DNA of 6,151 nt from Anaerolineae bacterium (lineage in GTDB: Bacteria > Chloroflexota > Anaerolineae > Anaerolineales > Villigracilaceae), in assembly GCA_017303735.1 (NCBI GenBank), contig JAFLCF010000236.1, forward strand, positions 1-6,151, given 5' to 3'. The notes beneath the pieces are model-generated. The model saw only the letters and a list, made by a program, of their open reading frames with translations. It ran no database searches and was not told the origin of the DNA. Shown one piece after another: positions 1 to 5,616 of this stretch. Position 1 is the first letter of the stretch. Each line of letters starts with the position of its first letter. The translations under genes and the position numbers were made by a program.

Positions 1-820
1 AACGCGCTTCAACCAGATAATCCGTCTCCTGCCGCATGATAGACGAGTTTTGCGCCAGCCAAATTTGCTCACGCTGATCATTGAATTCATAAGTGACTGC
101 GTCAATGCCCAGATAACGCGCCACACGAAAGACAATTCCCATTTCGAGGATCAAGCCGTTGGGGACGAGTACCACATCCGGTTTGTTGGTTTGCATCCAA
201 TCGAGGGCAGCTTTAGCGGCAAAGGTATTGCGTTCGATACGCAAATCATACAAAGCACGATCGCCTGCATCGTTCATATCTACTTCTTCGCGCATCAGGG
301 TATATTGCGCATCCCAAAGTGAAATTTCTTTGATGTCCGTCTGAATTTTTTCAGGCAAGTCAGCATGCCGAACCGCGCGCAGCGTACCATGAGATGCACG
401 CGCCGACGTTTGCATATCCAACATCGAAACATGCTTTACCAACGGAGCAAGAATCTTCAGCGTATCGTGCGTATGCAATATCCGCTGTCGTTGCATGAAT
501 TTATCTTTTTCTTTATGCCACTCAGAATAAGGCAGTGTCATGAGAGTCACATTATGCCCTATCCCTGCAAGGGCAAGACCAAGATATGCAGATTGCTCGA
601 TCCAATAATGAAGAGTGGCAAAGAACAATACTTTCTTGCCCGGCTCTGCATTCTGTGCAAATGGTCTAACCGCCTTCACAGCCGCAGGCAATGAAGTTTG
701 CAAACGCGTCAGATTGTAATGATCCTTGCGCGGACGATTCTTCGACCGAAGCATCCAGTCGATCTCGGCAGTGAAGGGCAGGTCACCTAGTAATTCTCGG
801 AGGGGGGATGTTTTTGGCAT
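1..820 (-). CDS. Capsule-polysaccharide/glycosyltransferase-like protein, 3' end beyond window
   Basis: This frame is open without a stop from an ATG at 820 to the left edge, giving 273 codons; the C-terminus is missing. The nearest in-frame stop upstream is a TAG at 878-880, and no other ATG lies between, so the start is well constrained. No Shine-Dalgarno sequence precedes it; the upstream gap is a palindromic repeat. The protein looks soluble. A hydrophobic strand at residues 63-70 (KKVLFFAT) leads into a helix that may begin a Rossmann-like lobe. A second strand around 214-221 (PDVVLVPNG) is followed by a helix and by VTYEFND at 242-248. The pattern of 'PNG, then a helix, then a strand ending in E' resembles capsule-synthesis and glycosyltransferase proteins, but I cannot name the family. 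Its place behind wzm and wzt supports a role in making or processing the exported glycan. Function is inferred mainly from context. Confidence 0.75.
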   Translation of the reverse strand, partial: MPKTSPLRELLGDLPFTAEIDWMLRSKNRPRKDHYNLTRLQTSLPAAVKAVRPFAQNAEPGKKVLFFATLHYWIEQSAYLGLALAGIGHNVTLMTLPYSEWHKEKDKFMQRQRILHTHDTLKILAPLVKHVSMLDMQTSARASHGTLRAVRHADLPEKIQTDIKEISLWDAQYTLMREEVDMNDAGDRALYDLRIERNTFAAKAALDWMQTNKPDVVLVPNGLILEMGIVFRVARYLGIDAVTYEFNDQREQIWLAQNSSIMRQETDYLVEAR

Positions 821-896
821 GTTGGTAATTTGGAAAATTTGTAGATTGGTAAGTTGGTCTTTGACTAATTTACCAATCTACAAATGTACTAACCTA
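821..896. repeat. Octamer-based palindromic intergenic element (site C)
   Basis: The whole gap between wzt and the next gene is repeat. On the plus strand it reads as 8-base units TTGGTAAT (822), TTGGAAAA (830), TTTGTAGA (838) and TTGGTAAG (846), then an apex TTGGTC (854-859). Units of opposite polarity follow: TGACTAAT (862), TTACCAAT (870), CTACAAAT (878) and GTACTAAC (886). A perfect 16-bp inverted repeat, ATTTGTAGATTGGTAA, pairs 837-852 with 870-885 around a 17-base loop. The apex heptamer GTTGGTC (853-859) is the same as at the two heptamer elements further right. The right edge AACCTA (891-896) runs into the last codons of wzt, whose stop (889-891) lies inside the final unit. There is no long T run, so it does not look like an ordinary terminator. 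Confidence 0.85.
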
Positions 897-2178
897 TTTT
901 CTCTATCTTCCAATTCAGTCTCGGTCGCACCGGTCCCACACGCAGTTCTGCCCATTGCGTGCCGGGCGCGCCGGAAATATCCACGTTGAATGCGAGGGCA
1001 TTCTCATCCATAAAGTAACGTCGTACGCCAAATGAGCTGGCATTCACGCCCACAGTGTAGCGGCTGTCGTTGAAAATGTCGGCAGGGATTTCTGCACGGC
1101 TGACGTAATGCCCCGCAGTACGTGAATCAAATTTATCATAGAGCGCCGGGTCATCTGTATCGAAGGAAGCAAAAACATATTCGCCGCGCATCGTGCTGAT
1201 GTAAATCCCAATTCGCAAACCTGTGATAGGCGCATCGAGTTTGTATTCGAATTCAAGTGTGACGGGTTCCGTCGAGCGGACGGTATCGACGACCTTCCCG
1301 CCTCTTTCCTTAACCTTCAAACTGATCGGCGTAAATGGCGCACTCGCCGCTGGAACCTCATCCGCCTCCCAAGTGCGCTCCCCTGCCTGCGACTGCCCAA
1401 ACGACAGATAGTAATCGACCGCTTCCTGGGTGGGTCCACGCATGATGAGTTGACCTTTGTTCAACACCACGGCTTCCTGCGTGAGGCGCAAAATGGCAGA
1501 CATGTTATGGCTGACGAACAAGACCGTGCGTCCCTGTTGCGCCACATCACCCATTTTGCCGATACATTTCTTTTGGAATTCGGCATCCCCCACGGCAAGG
1601 ACTTCATCCACAACGAGAATTTCCGGTTCGAGGTGAGCCGCTACTGCAAAAGCAAGCCGCAAGTACATGCCTGATGAATAACGCTTTACAGGAGTATCAA
1701 TGAACTGGCTAACTTCAGAGAAATCTACAATTTCATCGAACTTCGAGTCAATTTCAGAGCGGCGCATCCCGAGGATGGCACCGTTCATGTATATATTCTC
1801 GCGTCCGGTCAACTCGGGATGAAAGCCGGTTCCCACTTCAAGCAGGGAGCCGACTCGTCCCCGCACGGTGACAGTTCCCGTGGTCGGTTCGGTGACGCGT
1901 GAAAGAATCTTGAGCAACGTGCTTTTGCCCGCGCCATTGCGCCCAACAATGCCAAGAACTTTGCCTTCTTCGAGGTCAAAGGAAACATCCTTTAACGCCC
2001 AGACATAATTCTGGTTTTGGCGGCGGTCTGACTTACCGATCATTGCCTTCGCCAGACGAATAGGCGCAGAGACCGTATCCACGATCACATCACGCAACAT
2101 GTTGTAGCGGAACTTCGTCTCCGCCGCGCCAATTTTGTATTGCTTGCCAATGTTTTTTACGCTAATTGCAGTTGTCAT
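889..2178 (-). CDS. wzt: O-antigen/polysaccharide ABC exporter ATP-binding protein with C-terminal glycan-binding domain (Wzt)
   Basis: This is the ATPase subunit of a polysaccharide exporter, driving transport of a lipid-linked glycan through the Wzm channel at the inner membrane. From the ATG at 2178 it is 429 aa. Walker A is GRNGAGKST (79-87). The signature is YSSGM (167-171), the variant usual in the Wzt/TagH group in place of LSGGQ. Walker B is ILVVDE (187-192), followed by LAVGD, and the switch histidine is H224 in FVSHN. Residues from about 265 to 429 form a separate beta-rich domain matching the Wzt C-terminal domain, which in characterised systems recognises the finished O-antigen. 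A longer in-frame start (TTG, 2235) would add 19 residues encoded by the intergenic heptamers, so I reject it. The ATG at 2178 has no clear Shine-Dalgarno sequence. The stop (889-891) lies inside the octamer element. Confidence 0.95.
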   Translation of the reverse strand: MTTAISVKNIGKQYKIGAAETKFRYNMLRDVIVDTVSAPIRLAKAMIGKSDRRQNQNYVWALKDVSFDLEEGKVLGIVGRNGAGKSTLLKILSRVTEPTTGTVTVRGRVGSLLEVGTGFHPELTGRENIYMNGAILGMRRSEIDSKFDEIVDFSEVSQFIDTPVKRYSSGMYLRLAFAVAAHLEPEILVVDEVLAVGDAEFQKKCIGKMGDVAQQGRTVLFVSHNMSAILRLTQEAVVLNKGQLIMRGPTQEAVDYYLSFGQSQAGERTWEADEVPAASAPFTPISLKVKERGGKVVDTVRSTEPVTLEFEYKLDAPITGLRIGIYISTMRGEYVFASFDTDDPALYDKFDSRTAGHYVSRAEIPADIFNDSRYTVGVNASSFGVRRYFMDENALAFNVDISGAPGTQWAELRVGPVRPRLNWKIEKIG

Positions 2179-2253
2179 AAATACCGTTGAAGGTTGAAGG
2201 TTGAAGGTTGAAGGTTGGTCACCTGCAACTTTCAACGTGCAACTTGTAACCTA
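2179..2253. repeat. Heptamer-based palindromic intergenic element (site A)
   Basis: It fills the gap between wzm and wzt. The plus strand has four exact GTTGAAG heptamers (2186-2213), then the apex variant GTTGGTC (2214-2220). Next come units of opposite polarity: CAACTTT (2226), CAACGTG (2233), CAACTTG (2240) and TAAC. The edge is AACCTA (2248-2253), whose CTA is the wzm stop codon read on the minus strand. The arms can pair imperfectly; for example GTTGAAGGTTG matches CAACTTTCAAC with one mismatch. The 35 bases from 2186 to 2220 are identical to 3100-3134 at the next junction. Read in the coding direction, the GTTGAAG-polarity arm adjoins the end of wzm and the CTTCAAC-polarity arm adjoins the start of wzt. 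Confidence 0.9.
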
Positions 2254-3096
2254 AATAGTGTCCGCAAAGGTCTTTTCCATGCTTCTGAAGTAGAAGAGAC
2301 CTGAGATGAAGATCAAAATTGAAATCCCAACCGAAACCCAGAGCGAGAGGTCGGGGCCGTTGCCAGTGCCGAGGAGTGCCCAGCGGAATCCGTTGACCAC
2401 GCCTGCCATTGGGTTCATCGAATACACGATCTGCCACTTCTCCGAGATCACAGAGGCGGAATATGCCACGGGTGTAGCGAACAGCCAAAACTGAGTCAGA
2501 AACGGGAGGGCTTGGTTTACATCCCGGTATTGGACGTTGATCGCAGAAAGCCAAAGTGCTACGCCAAGAGCCGTCACAATGGCGAGTAAAAGAAAGAGAG
2601 GCAAAGTCCAAAGCAGATGCCAGGCAGGGGTGACTTGATAGTAGAACATCAAGATCACGAGAATGACAAAGGCGATGGCAAAATCTACCAAGCCTGCAAA
2701 GACAGAGGACATGGGCAGGATTAGGCGCGGGAAGTAGATCTTCGTCACCATGTTGTTGTGTGCCACGAGCGAACGGCTGCCTTGATTGAGCGCTGTGACG
2801 AAGAGCCCCCACGGAAGCAGCGCCGCGAATGCAAAGACAGGATATGGAATGCCTTCGGTGGGAAGTTTGGCGACCCTGCCAAAAAGGAAGGAGAACACCA
2901 GCATGGTCATCACAGGTTGAATGACCGCCCAAGCCATGCCAAGCAAAGTCTGTTTGTATTTCACCTTTACATCACGCCAAACCATGAAGAAGATCAATTC
3001 ACGGTAGATCCAAAGGTCGCGCAAGTTTAATGCGGCAAGACCTTTGGAGGGTTTGATATAAACGGTGTGGGGTTCGTGTTTTGTGAGTTGAGTCAT
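2251..3096 (-). CDS. wzm: O-antigen/polysaccharide ABC exporter permease (Wzm, ABC-2 type)
   Basis: This is the membrane subunit that pairs with Wzt to export the polysaccharide. From the ATG at 3096 it is 281 aa, normal for the family. It has an amphipathic N-terminal region carrying RELIFFMVWRDVKVKYKQT (32-50) and LLGMAWAVIQP (51-61), the typical entry motif of ABC-2 O-antigen permeases. Hydrophobic spans lie near 52-75, 86-107, 129-153, 160-184, 200-217 and 249-270. Further family motifs are YFPRLILP (121-128), thought to sit near the coupling region, and NPMAGVVNGFRWALLG (228-243). An in-frame extension to 3144 would be encoded by the CCTTCAA heptamers (peptide of the type PSTFNLQ) and is unlikely to be real. 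There is no Shine-Dalgarno sequence directly before the ATG. The TAG stop coincides with the edge of the repeat element at site A. Confidence 0.95.
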   Translation of the reverse strand: MTQLTKHEPHTVYIKPSKGLAALNLRDLWIYRELIFFMVWRDVKVKYKQTLLGMAWAVIQPVMTMLVFSFLFGRVAKLPTEGIPYPVFAFAALLPWGLFVTALNQGSRSLVAHNNMVTKIYFPRLILPMSSVFAGLVDFAIAFVILVILMFYYQVTPAWHLLWTLPLFLLLAIVTALGVALWLSAINVQYRDVNQALPFLTQFWLFATPVAYSASVISEKWQIVYSMNPMAGVVNGFRWALLGTGNGPDLSLWVSVGISILIFISGLFYFRSMEKTFADTI

Positions 3097-3169
3097 AAGG
3101 TTGAAGGTTGAAGGTTGAAGGTTGAAGGTTGGTCTTACATTCAACCTTCAACTTGTACCCTGCAACTTA
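3097..3169. repeat. Heptamer-based palindromic intergenic element (site B)
   Basis: It fills the gap between the fcl and wzm genes. The plus strand has four exact GTTGAAG heptamers (3100-3127) and the apex GTTGGTC (3128-3134). After a short spacer come CAACCTT (3142), CAACTTG (3149), TACCCTG (3156) and CAAC (3163). A perfect 11-bp inverted repeat, GTTGAAGGTTG (3121-3131) and CAACCTTCAAC (3142-3152), encloses a 10-base loop. The right edge AACTTA (3164-3169) contains the fcl stop codon. The left arm ends only three bases from the wzm start codon. No T-rich tail is present on either side that would make it a rho-independent terminator. Confidence 0.92.
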
Positions 3170-4171
3170 TTTAATCTTTTCTCGATTCGCCTTGAACCAT
3201 TCAATGGTGCGCTTCATGCCTTCTTCAAAGGAGACTTGCGCGCTCCAGCCAAAAAGTTCTTTTGCGCGGCTCACGTCGAGTCCGCGGCGGGGCTGACCAT
3301 TGGGTTTATCGGTTTGCCAGACGATCTTGCCGGGGAAGTCCGTCATCTTTACGACAAGTTCGGTAAGGTCTTTGATGGAAATCTCGTAGCCTGAGCCAAG
3401 GTTAACGGGCAGGTCACCGTTGTAATTTTCAGCAGCCGTGATGATGCCATCGGCGGCATCTTCAACATAAAGGAATTCACGGGTGGGGGAACCATCACCC
3501 CAGGCGGGCATTTCCTTGTCGCCGCGTTCGCTGGCTTCCACCGCCTTACGAATGAGTGCAGGAATCACATGCGAGGTCTGTAAATTAAAGTTATCTCGTG
3601 GACCGTAGAGATTCACTGGCAAAAGATAAATGGCATTGAAGCCATATTGTTGGCGATAGGTCTGTGCTTGCACAAGCATCATTTTCTTGGCAAGCCCATA
3701 AGGAGCGTTGGTCTCTTCGGGGTAGCCATCCCAAATGGCATCTTCTTTGAAAGGGACGGGGGTAAATTTGGGGTAAGCACAGACCGTTCCAGTAGCAACG
3801 AATTTGCCAACACCATGCTTGTATGCCTGGTGCATGAGTTCGACACCCATAATCATGTTGTCATAGAAAAACTCGGCGGGATGTTCGCGGTTCGCGCCGA
3901 TGCCACCCACATTCGCAGCAAGGTGAATAATGACCACATTCTTCGGGTCTACGCCTTTGAGTGCATCCGCATACAGGCGTTCAATGGCTTCGCGTTGGGT
4001 CAGGTCGTAGTCTTTCTTGCGCGGGATAAAAATATCCGTCGCACCGCGTTCTTTTAATTTTTCCACCACGAACGAGCCAAGAAATCCGCCGCCGCCGGTG
4101 ACAATTACTCTTTTATTCTTCCAAAACGGTTGAAGGTTTAAAGGTGAAGGTTCAAGGTTATTATTCGACAT
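3167..4171 (-). CDS. fcl: GDP-L-fucose synthase-type NAD(P)-dependent epimerase/reductase
   Basis: It probably converts GDP-4-keto-6-deoxy-mannose to GDP-L-fucose (3,5-epimerisation then NADPH reduction) in the cytoplasm. From the ATG at 4171 it is 334 aa, close to the family norm. The Rossmann motif is TGGGGFLG (25-32). The stretch [20 protein letters not shown] (83-102), GTVCAYPK near 128-135, NAPYGLAKK (155-163) and NLYGPRDNF (187-195) are strongly diagnostic. By alignment with E. coli Fcl (Ser107, Cys109, Tyr136, Lys140, His179), the likely active-site residues are Thr129 (for Ser), Cys131, Tyr158, Lys162 and His201. The start overlaps the stop of the four-helix-bundle gene by 11 bases, and a GGAG precedes it by 9 bases. 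Residues 1 to about 15 are encoded by a repeat arm; the family-like part begins at FWKNK (16-20). Related SDR sugar epimerases remain possible for exact specificity. Confidence 0.93.
   Translation of the reverse strand: MSNNNLEPSPLNLQPFWKNKRVIVTGGGGFLGSFVVEKLKERGATDIFIPRKKDYDLTQREAIERLYADALKGVDPKNVVIIHLAANVGGIGANREHPAEFFYDNMIMGVELMHQAYKHGVGKFVATGTVCAYPKFTPVPFKEDAIWDGYPEETNAPYGLAKKMMLVQAQTYRQQYGFNAIYLLPVNLYGPRDNFNLQTSHVIPALIRKAVEASERGDKEMPAWGDGSPTREFLYVEDAADGIITAAENYNGDLPVNLGSGYEISIKDLTELVVKMTDFPGKIVWQTDKPNGQPRRGLDVSRAKELFGWSAQVSFEEGMKRTIEWFKANREKIK
4128..4163. repeat. Left arm of the split heptamer element (site D)
   Basis: On the plus strand this reads as degraded GTTGAAG-type units: GGTTGAAG, GTTTAAAG, GTGAAG, GTTCAAG, GTTATTA. 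It lies inside the 5' end of fcl and reaches the stop codon of the four-helix-bundle gene (4161-4163). Its reverse complement resembles the right arm at 4572-4608 over about 36 bases with small gaps; both share the order GGTTGAA, then GGT(T)GAAGG, then TTCAAG, then GTTAT. Unlike sites A and B there is no GTTGGTC apex after it; the four-helix-bundle gene takes that place. Confidence 0.75.
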
Positions 4172-4574
4172 TGTATTCTGCTCCATCTTCCCGTATTCTA
4201 CGGGCGTTAGGTTGATTTTCCAAATATTGTATAAAACGAGTAAGCTGTTTACTGCAAATTTCGGCAAGCGATACCATCTCTGAAAAATTTTCTTGAGAAA
4301 TATATCCCTGATCTTTTGCTATATATAGCTGAGCACGTAATTCTCCTGCAGATCCTTTCGCAAAGCCCAGATACTTGATAAACATCGCCTGTGTCTGACT
4401 TTCAAAGCCTTCAGCAATATTAGACATAATTGAAACAGAGGCGCGGCGCATTTGATCACGCAAGCCAAAATCTCGAGAAAAAGCACCTTCTGTAGAATGT
4501 TTATAGACCAAATTCGTCAGGTCTTTGGCTCGTTGCCAAACGTCCAATTCTTCAAAACGCTTCGCTGTTGTCAT
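4161..4574 (-). CDS. Four-helix-bundle protein (23S rRNA intervening-sequence protein family)
   Basis: This 137-aa protein belongs to the small helical family first noted in 23S rRNA intervening sequences and related in fold to Avd of diversity-generating retroelements; its biochemical role is unknown. Family motifs are [13 protein letters not shown] (7-19), [20 protein letters not shown] (38-57) and [19 protein letters not shown] (65-83), covering helices 1 to 3. Helix 4 is about 95-119, and a charged tail of about 18 residues follows. The ATG at 4574 has an AAGG 9 bases upstream, which lies within the repeat arm. The stop overlaps the fcl start (ATGTCGAATAA), so fcl may be translationally coupled to it. 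It has no evident part in sugar synthesis, splits two sugar-enzyme genes, and is more AT-rich than the segments sampled around it, which suggests it arrived separately. There is no rRNA, reverse transcriptase or variable repeat nearby. Confidence 0.93.
   Translation of the reverse strand: MTTAKRFEELDVWQRAKDLTNLVYKHSTEGAFSRDFGLRDQMRRASVSIMSNIAEGFESQTQAMFIKYLGFAKGSAGELRAQLYIAKDQGYISQENFSEMVSLAEICSKQLTRFIQYLENQPNARRIREDGAEYNVE
4181..4184 (-). promoter_or_regulatory. Shine-Dalgarno for fcl, inside the four-helix-bundle gene
   Basis: The minus strand reads GGAG here, followed by nine bases and then the ATG at 4171. This supports 4171 as the fcl start over the in-frame ATG at 4186 and over longer extensions, which would overlap the upstream gene heavily and add residues unlike the family. 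Confidence 0.6.
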
Positions 4575-4608
4575 AACTTGAAACCTTCAACCTGCAACAT
4601 TCAACCTA
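4572..4608. repeat. Right arm of the split heptamer element (site D)
   Basis: The plus strand reads CATAACTTG, then AAACCTT (4581), CAACCTG (4588), CAACATT (4595) and CAAC (4602), ending with AACCTA (4603-4608), where CTA is the stop codon of the upstream epimerase. These unit variants and the AACCTA edge match the right arm at site A, and site B ends similarly (AACTTA). The arm starts at the start codon of the four-helix-bundle gene. In the coding direction it gives GTTGAAT, GTTGCAG, GTTGAAG and supplies an AAGG that may act as that gene's Shine-Dalgarno sequence. Confidence 0.8.
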
Positions 4609-5616
4609 TTGAACAATGAATTGAGCGTTTCTGTAGCGATCATCCGTTGGGTCTTTGATCAGACCGGTCTTCAACGCGAATAATACTTCGCGAACGCCAT
4701 CATCAACGGTCAGTGTGGTTTCAAAACCAAGCACACGCCGAACTTTTTCAAATGACACGCTGATGTCGCGCATGTCGCCGCCAAAGGTCAGGTCTTTGTA
4801 TTCAACGATAGTCTCGGGCATACGCTTCAACACAAAACCAACAATATCATTCTTGGAATAATTGCCATTCTCTGTACCAAGGTTGAAAACCTGCCCGCGA
4901 ATCTTGCTTTGCTCGGCTTCAAGCCCCATGATAACGCCGCGCACTACATCGCGAATATGAACAAACGAGCGTGAGTATCCGCGCTGGTAAATGATGAGTT
5001 GGCGTTTGGTGAAGGCTTCCAACACGAATTGATTTACTATCAAGTCAAAGCGGGTGCGGGGGGAAATTCCGTACAGGGTGGCAAAGCGGAAAAGCAAGGG
5101 AGCACAAGCCGAGTCTTTTTGGGCGAGCAAATATTCCTCTGCTGCGATCTTGGTTTCGGCATATAAGGATTGGGGATTAAGCGGAGTCTCTTCGGTGACA
5201 GGTTTGCCATCTTCAGATAAACCGTAATTGCTATATGTGGATGCGAACACGAATCGTTCCACGCCCAGGTCTGCCGCCTGACCATAAACCAGTTTCGTCG
5301 CCTCGACGTTGTACTTCCACGCAACCTGTTTGCCTACCGCTTGACATGCCGGAAAACCAACAATCCCTGCCAGATGAATAACCGCATCTGGTTTCCCCCA
5401 GTCTTTTTTTACCGCATCACGGATGGCTCGAGGTTCGGTCACATCGGATTTGATGAAGTGAAAGTTGGGATGGCTCATATATGGCAGAATACTTTCGCCG
5501 CCAAAAAGCAAAGAGTCGAGGAGTGTGACCCGGTAATTTTGCCGAAGCAGTTCCGAGGTTAAGAGGGAGCCGATATAGCCTGCTCCGCCCGTGATGAGAA
5601 TATGACGGTCCGTCAT
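4606..5616 (-). CDS. NDP-sugar epimerase/dehydratase (extended SDR family)
   Basis: This 336-aa cytoplasmic enzyme of the extended short-chain dehydrogenase family probably acts on a nucleotide sugar for the polysaccharide. The NAD-binding motif is TGGAGYIG (9-16), with D34 ending the second strand, consistent with NAD(H). HLAGIVG is at 81-87 and the catalytic region is ASTYSNYG (125-132). The YxxxK pair is Tyr152/Lys156 in LYAETKIAAEE. RFATLYGISPRTRFD (177-191) and SFVHIRDVVRGV (217-228) follow the pattern of UDP-glucose epimerase-like enzymes, and FNLGTENGNYSK is at 244-255. The C-terminal DPTDDRYRNAQF is a recognisable tail of a subgroup of these epimerases, but substrate cannot be read from the sequence. 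The ATG overlaps the regulator's stop (ATGA), and GGAAGG lies 6 bases upstream (5623-5628). The TAG stop coincides with the edge of a repeat arm. Confidence 0.93.
   Translation of the reverse strand: MTDRHILITGGAGYIGSLLTSELLRQNYRVTLLDSLLFGGESILPYMSHPNFHFIKSDVTEPRAIRDAVKKDWGKPDAVIHLAGIVGFPACQAVGKQVAWKYNVEATKLVYGQAADLGVERFVFASTYSNYGLSEDGKPVTEETPLNPQSLYAETKIAAEEYLLAQKDSACAPLLFRFATLYGISPRTRFDLIVNQFVLEAFTKRQLIIYQRGYSRSFVHIRDVVRGVIMGLEAEQSKIRGQVFNLGTENGNYSKNDIVGFVLKRMPETIVEYKDLTFGGDMRDISVSFEKVRRVLGFETTLTVDDGVREVLFALKTGLIKDPTDDRYRNAQFIVQ

Larger units (their letters stand above)
4128..4608. mobile_element. Candidate inverted-repeat-bounded unit carrying a four-helix-bundle gene
   Basis: Two inverted arms of heptamer sequence (4128-4163 and 4572-4608) bracket one 137-codon gene, with the arms touching its stop and start codons. 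The neighbouring junctions at 2179-2253 and 3097-3169 show the same arms joined directly through GTTGGTC with no gene. The enclosed gene has about 41% GC by hand count (4201-4560), against about 50% and 63% in two 60-base samples from fcl and wzt. Four-helix-bundle proteins of this family are known from intervening sequences in 23S rRNA genes, whose ends also pair as a stem. I infer a small mobile or modular unit. No transposase, target-site duplication or known insertion-sequence end is visible, so mobility is not shown. Confidence 0.45.

Noticed and set aside
50..694. Plus-strand reading frames of 90 and 109 codons in the left part
   Set aside because: They lie opposite an uninterrupted minus-strand frame with recognisable protein-like sequence. 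Their own translations show no family features.
837..885. Rho-independent terminator between wzt and the next gene
   Set aside because: The stem is AT-rich and is not followed by a convincing T run on the transcribed strand. The next gene clearly continues the same cluster.
2186..2250. CRISPR-like array from the regular short repeats
   Set aside because: The units are 7 bases in direct tandem with no spacers, and no cas gene is present. It is a tandem/inverted repeat, not a CRISPR.
3097..3144. N-terminal extension of the permease to 3144 (and likewise of wzt to 2235)
   Set aside because: The added residues are a translation of the CCTTCAA heptamers, which is open in every frame by construction. 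The family-like proteins begin at the internal ATGs.
3647..4057. Plus-strand frame of 136 codons
   Set aside because: It is antisense to the conserved core of the GDP-fucose synthase and has no recognisable motif, so it is a shadow frame.
4161..4574. Diversity-generating retroelement accessory protein (Avd)
   Set aside because: The fold family is related, but there is no reverse transcriptase, template repeat or variable repeat in the window.
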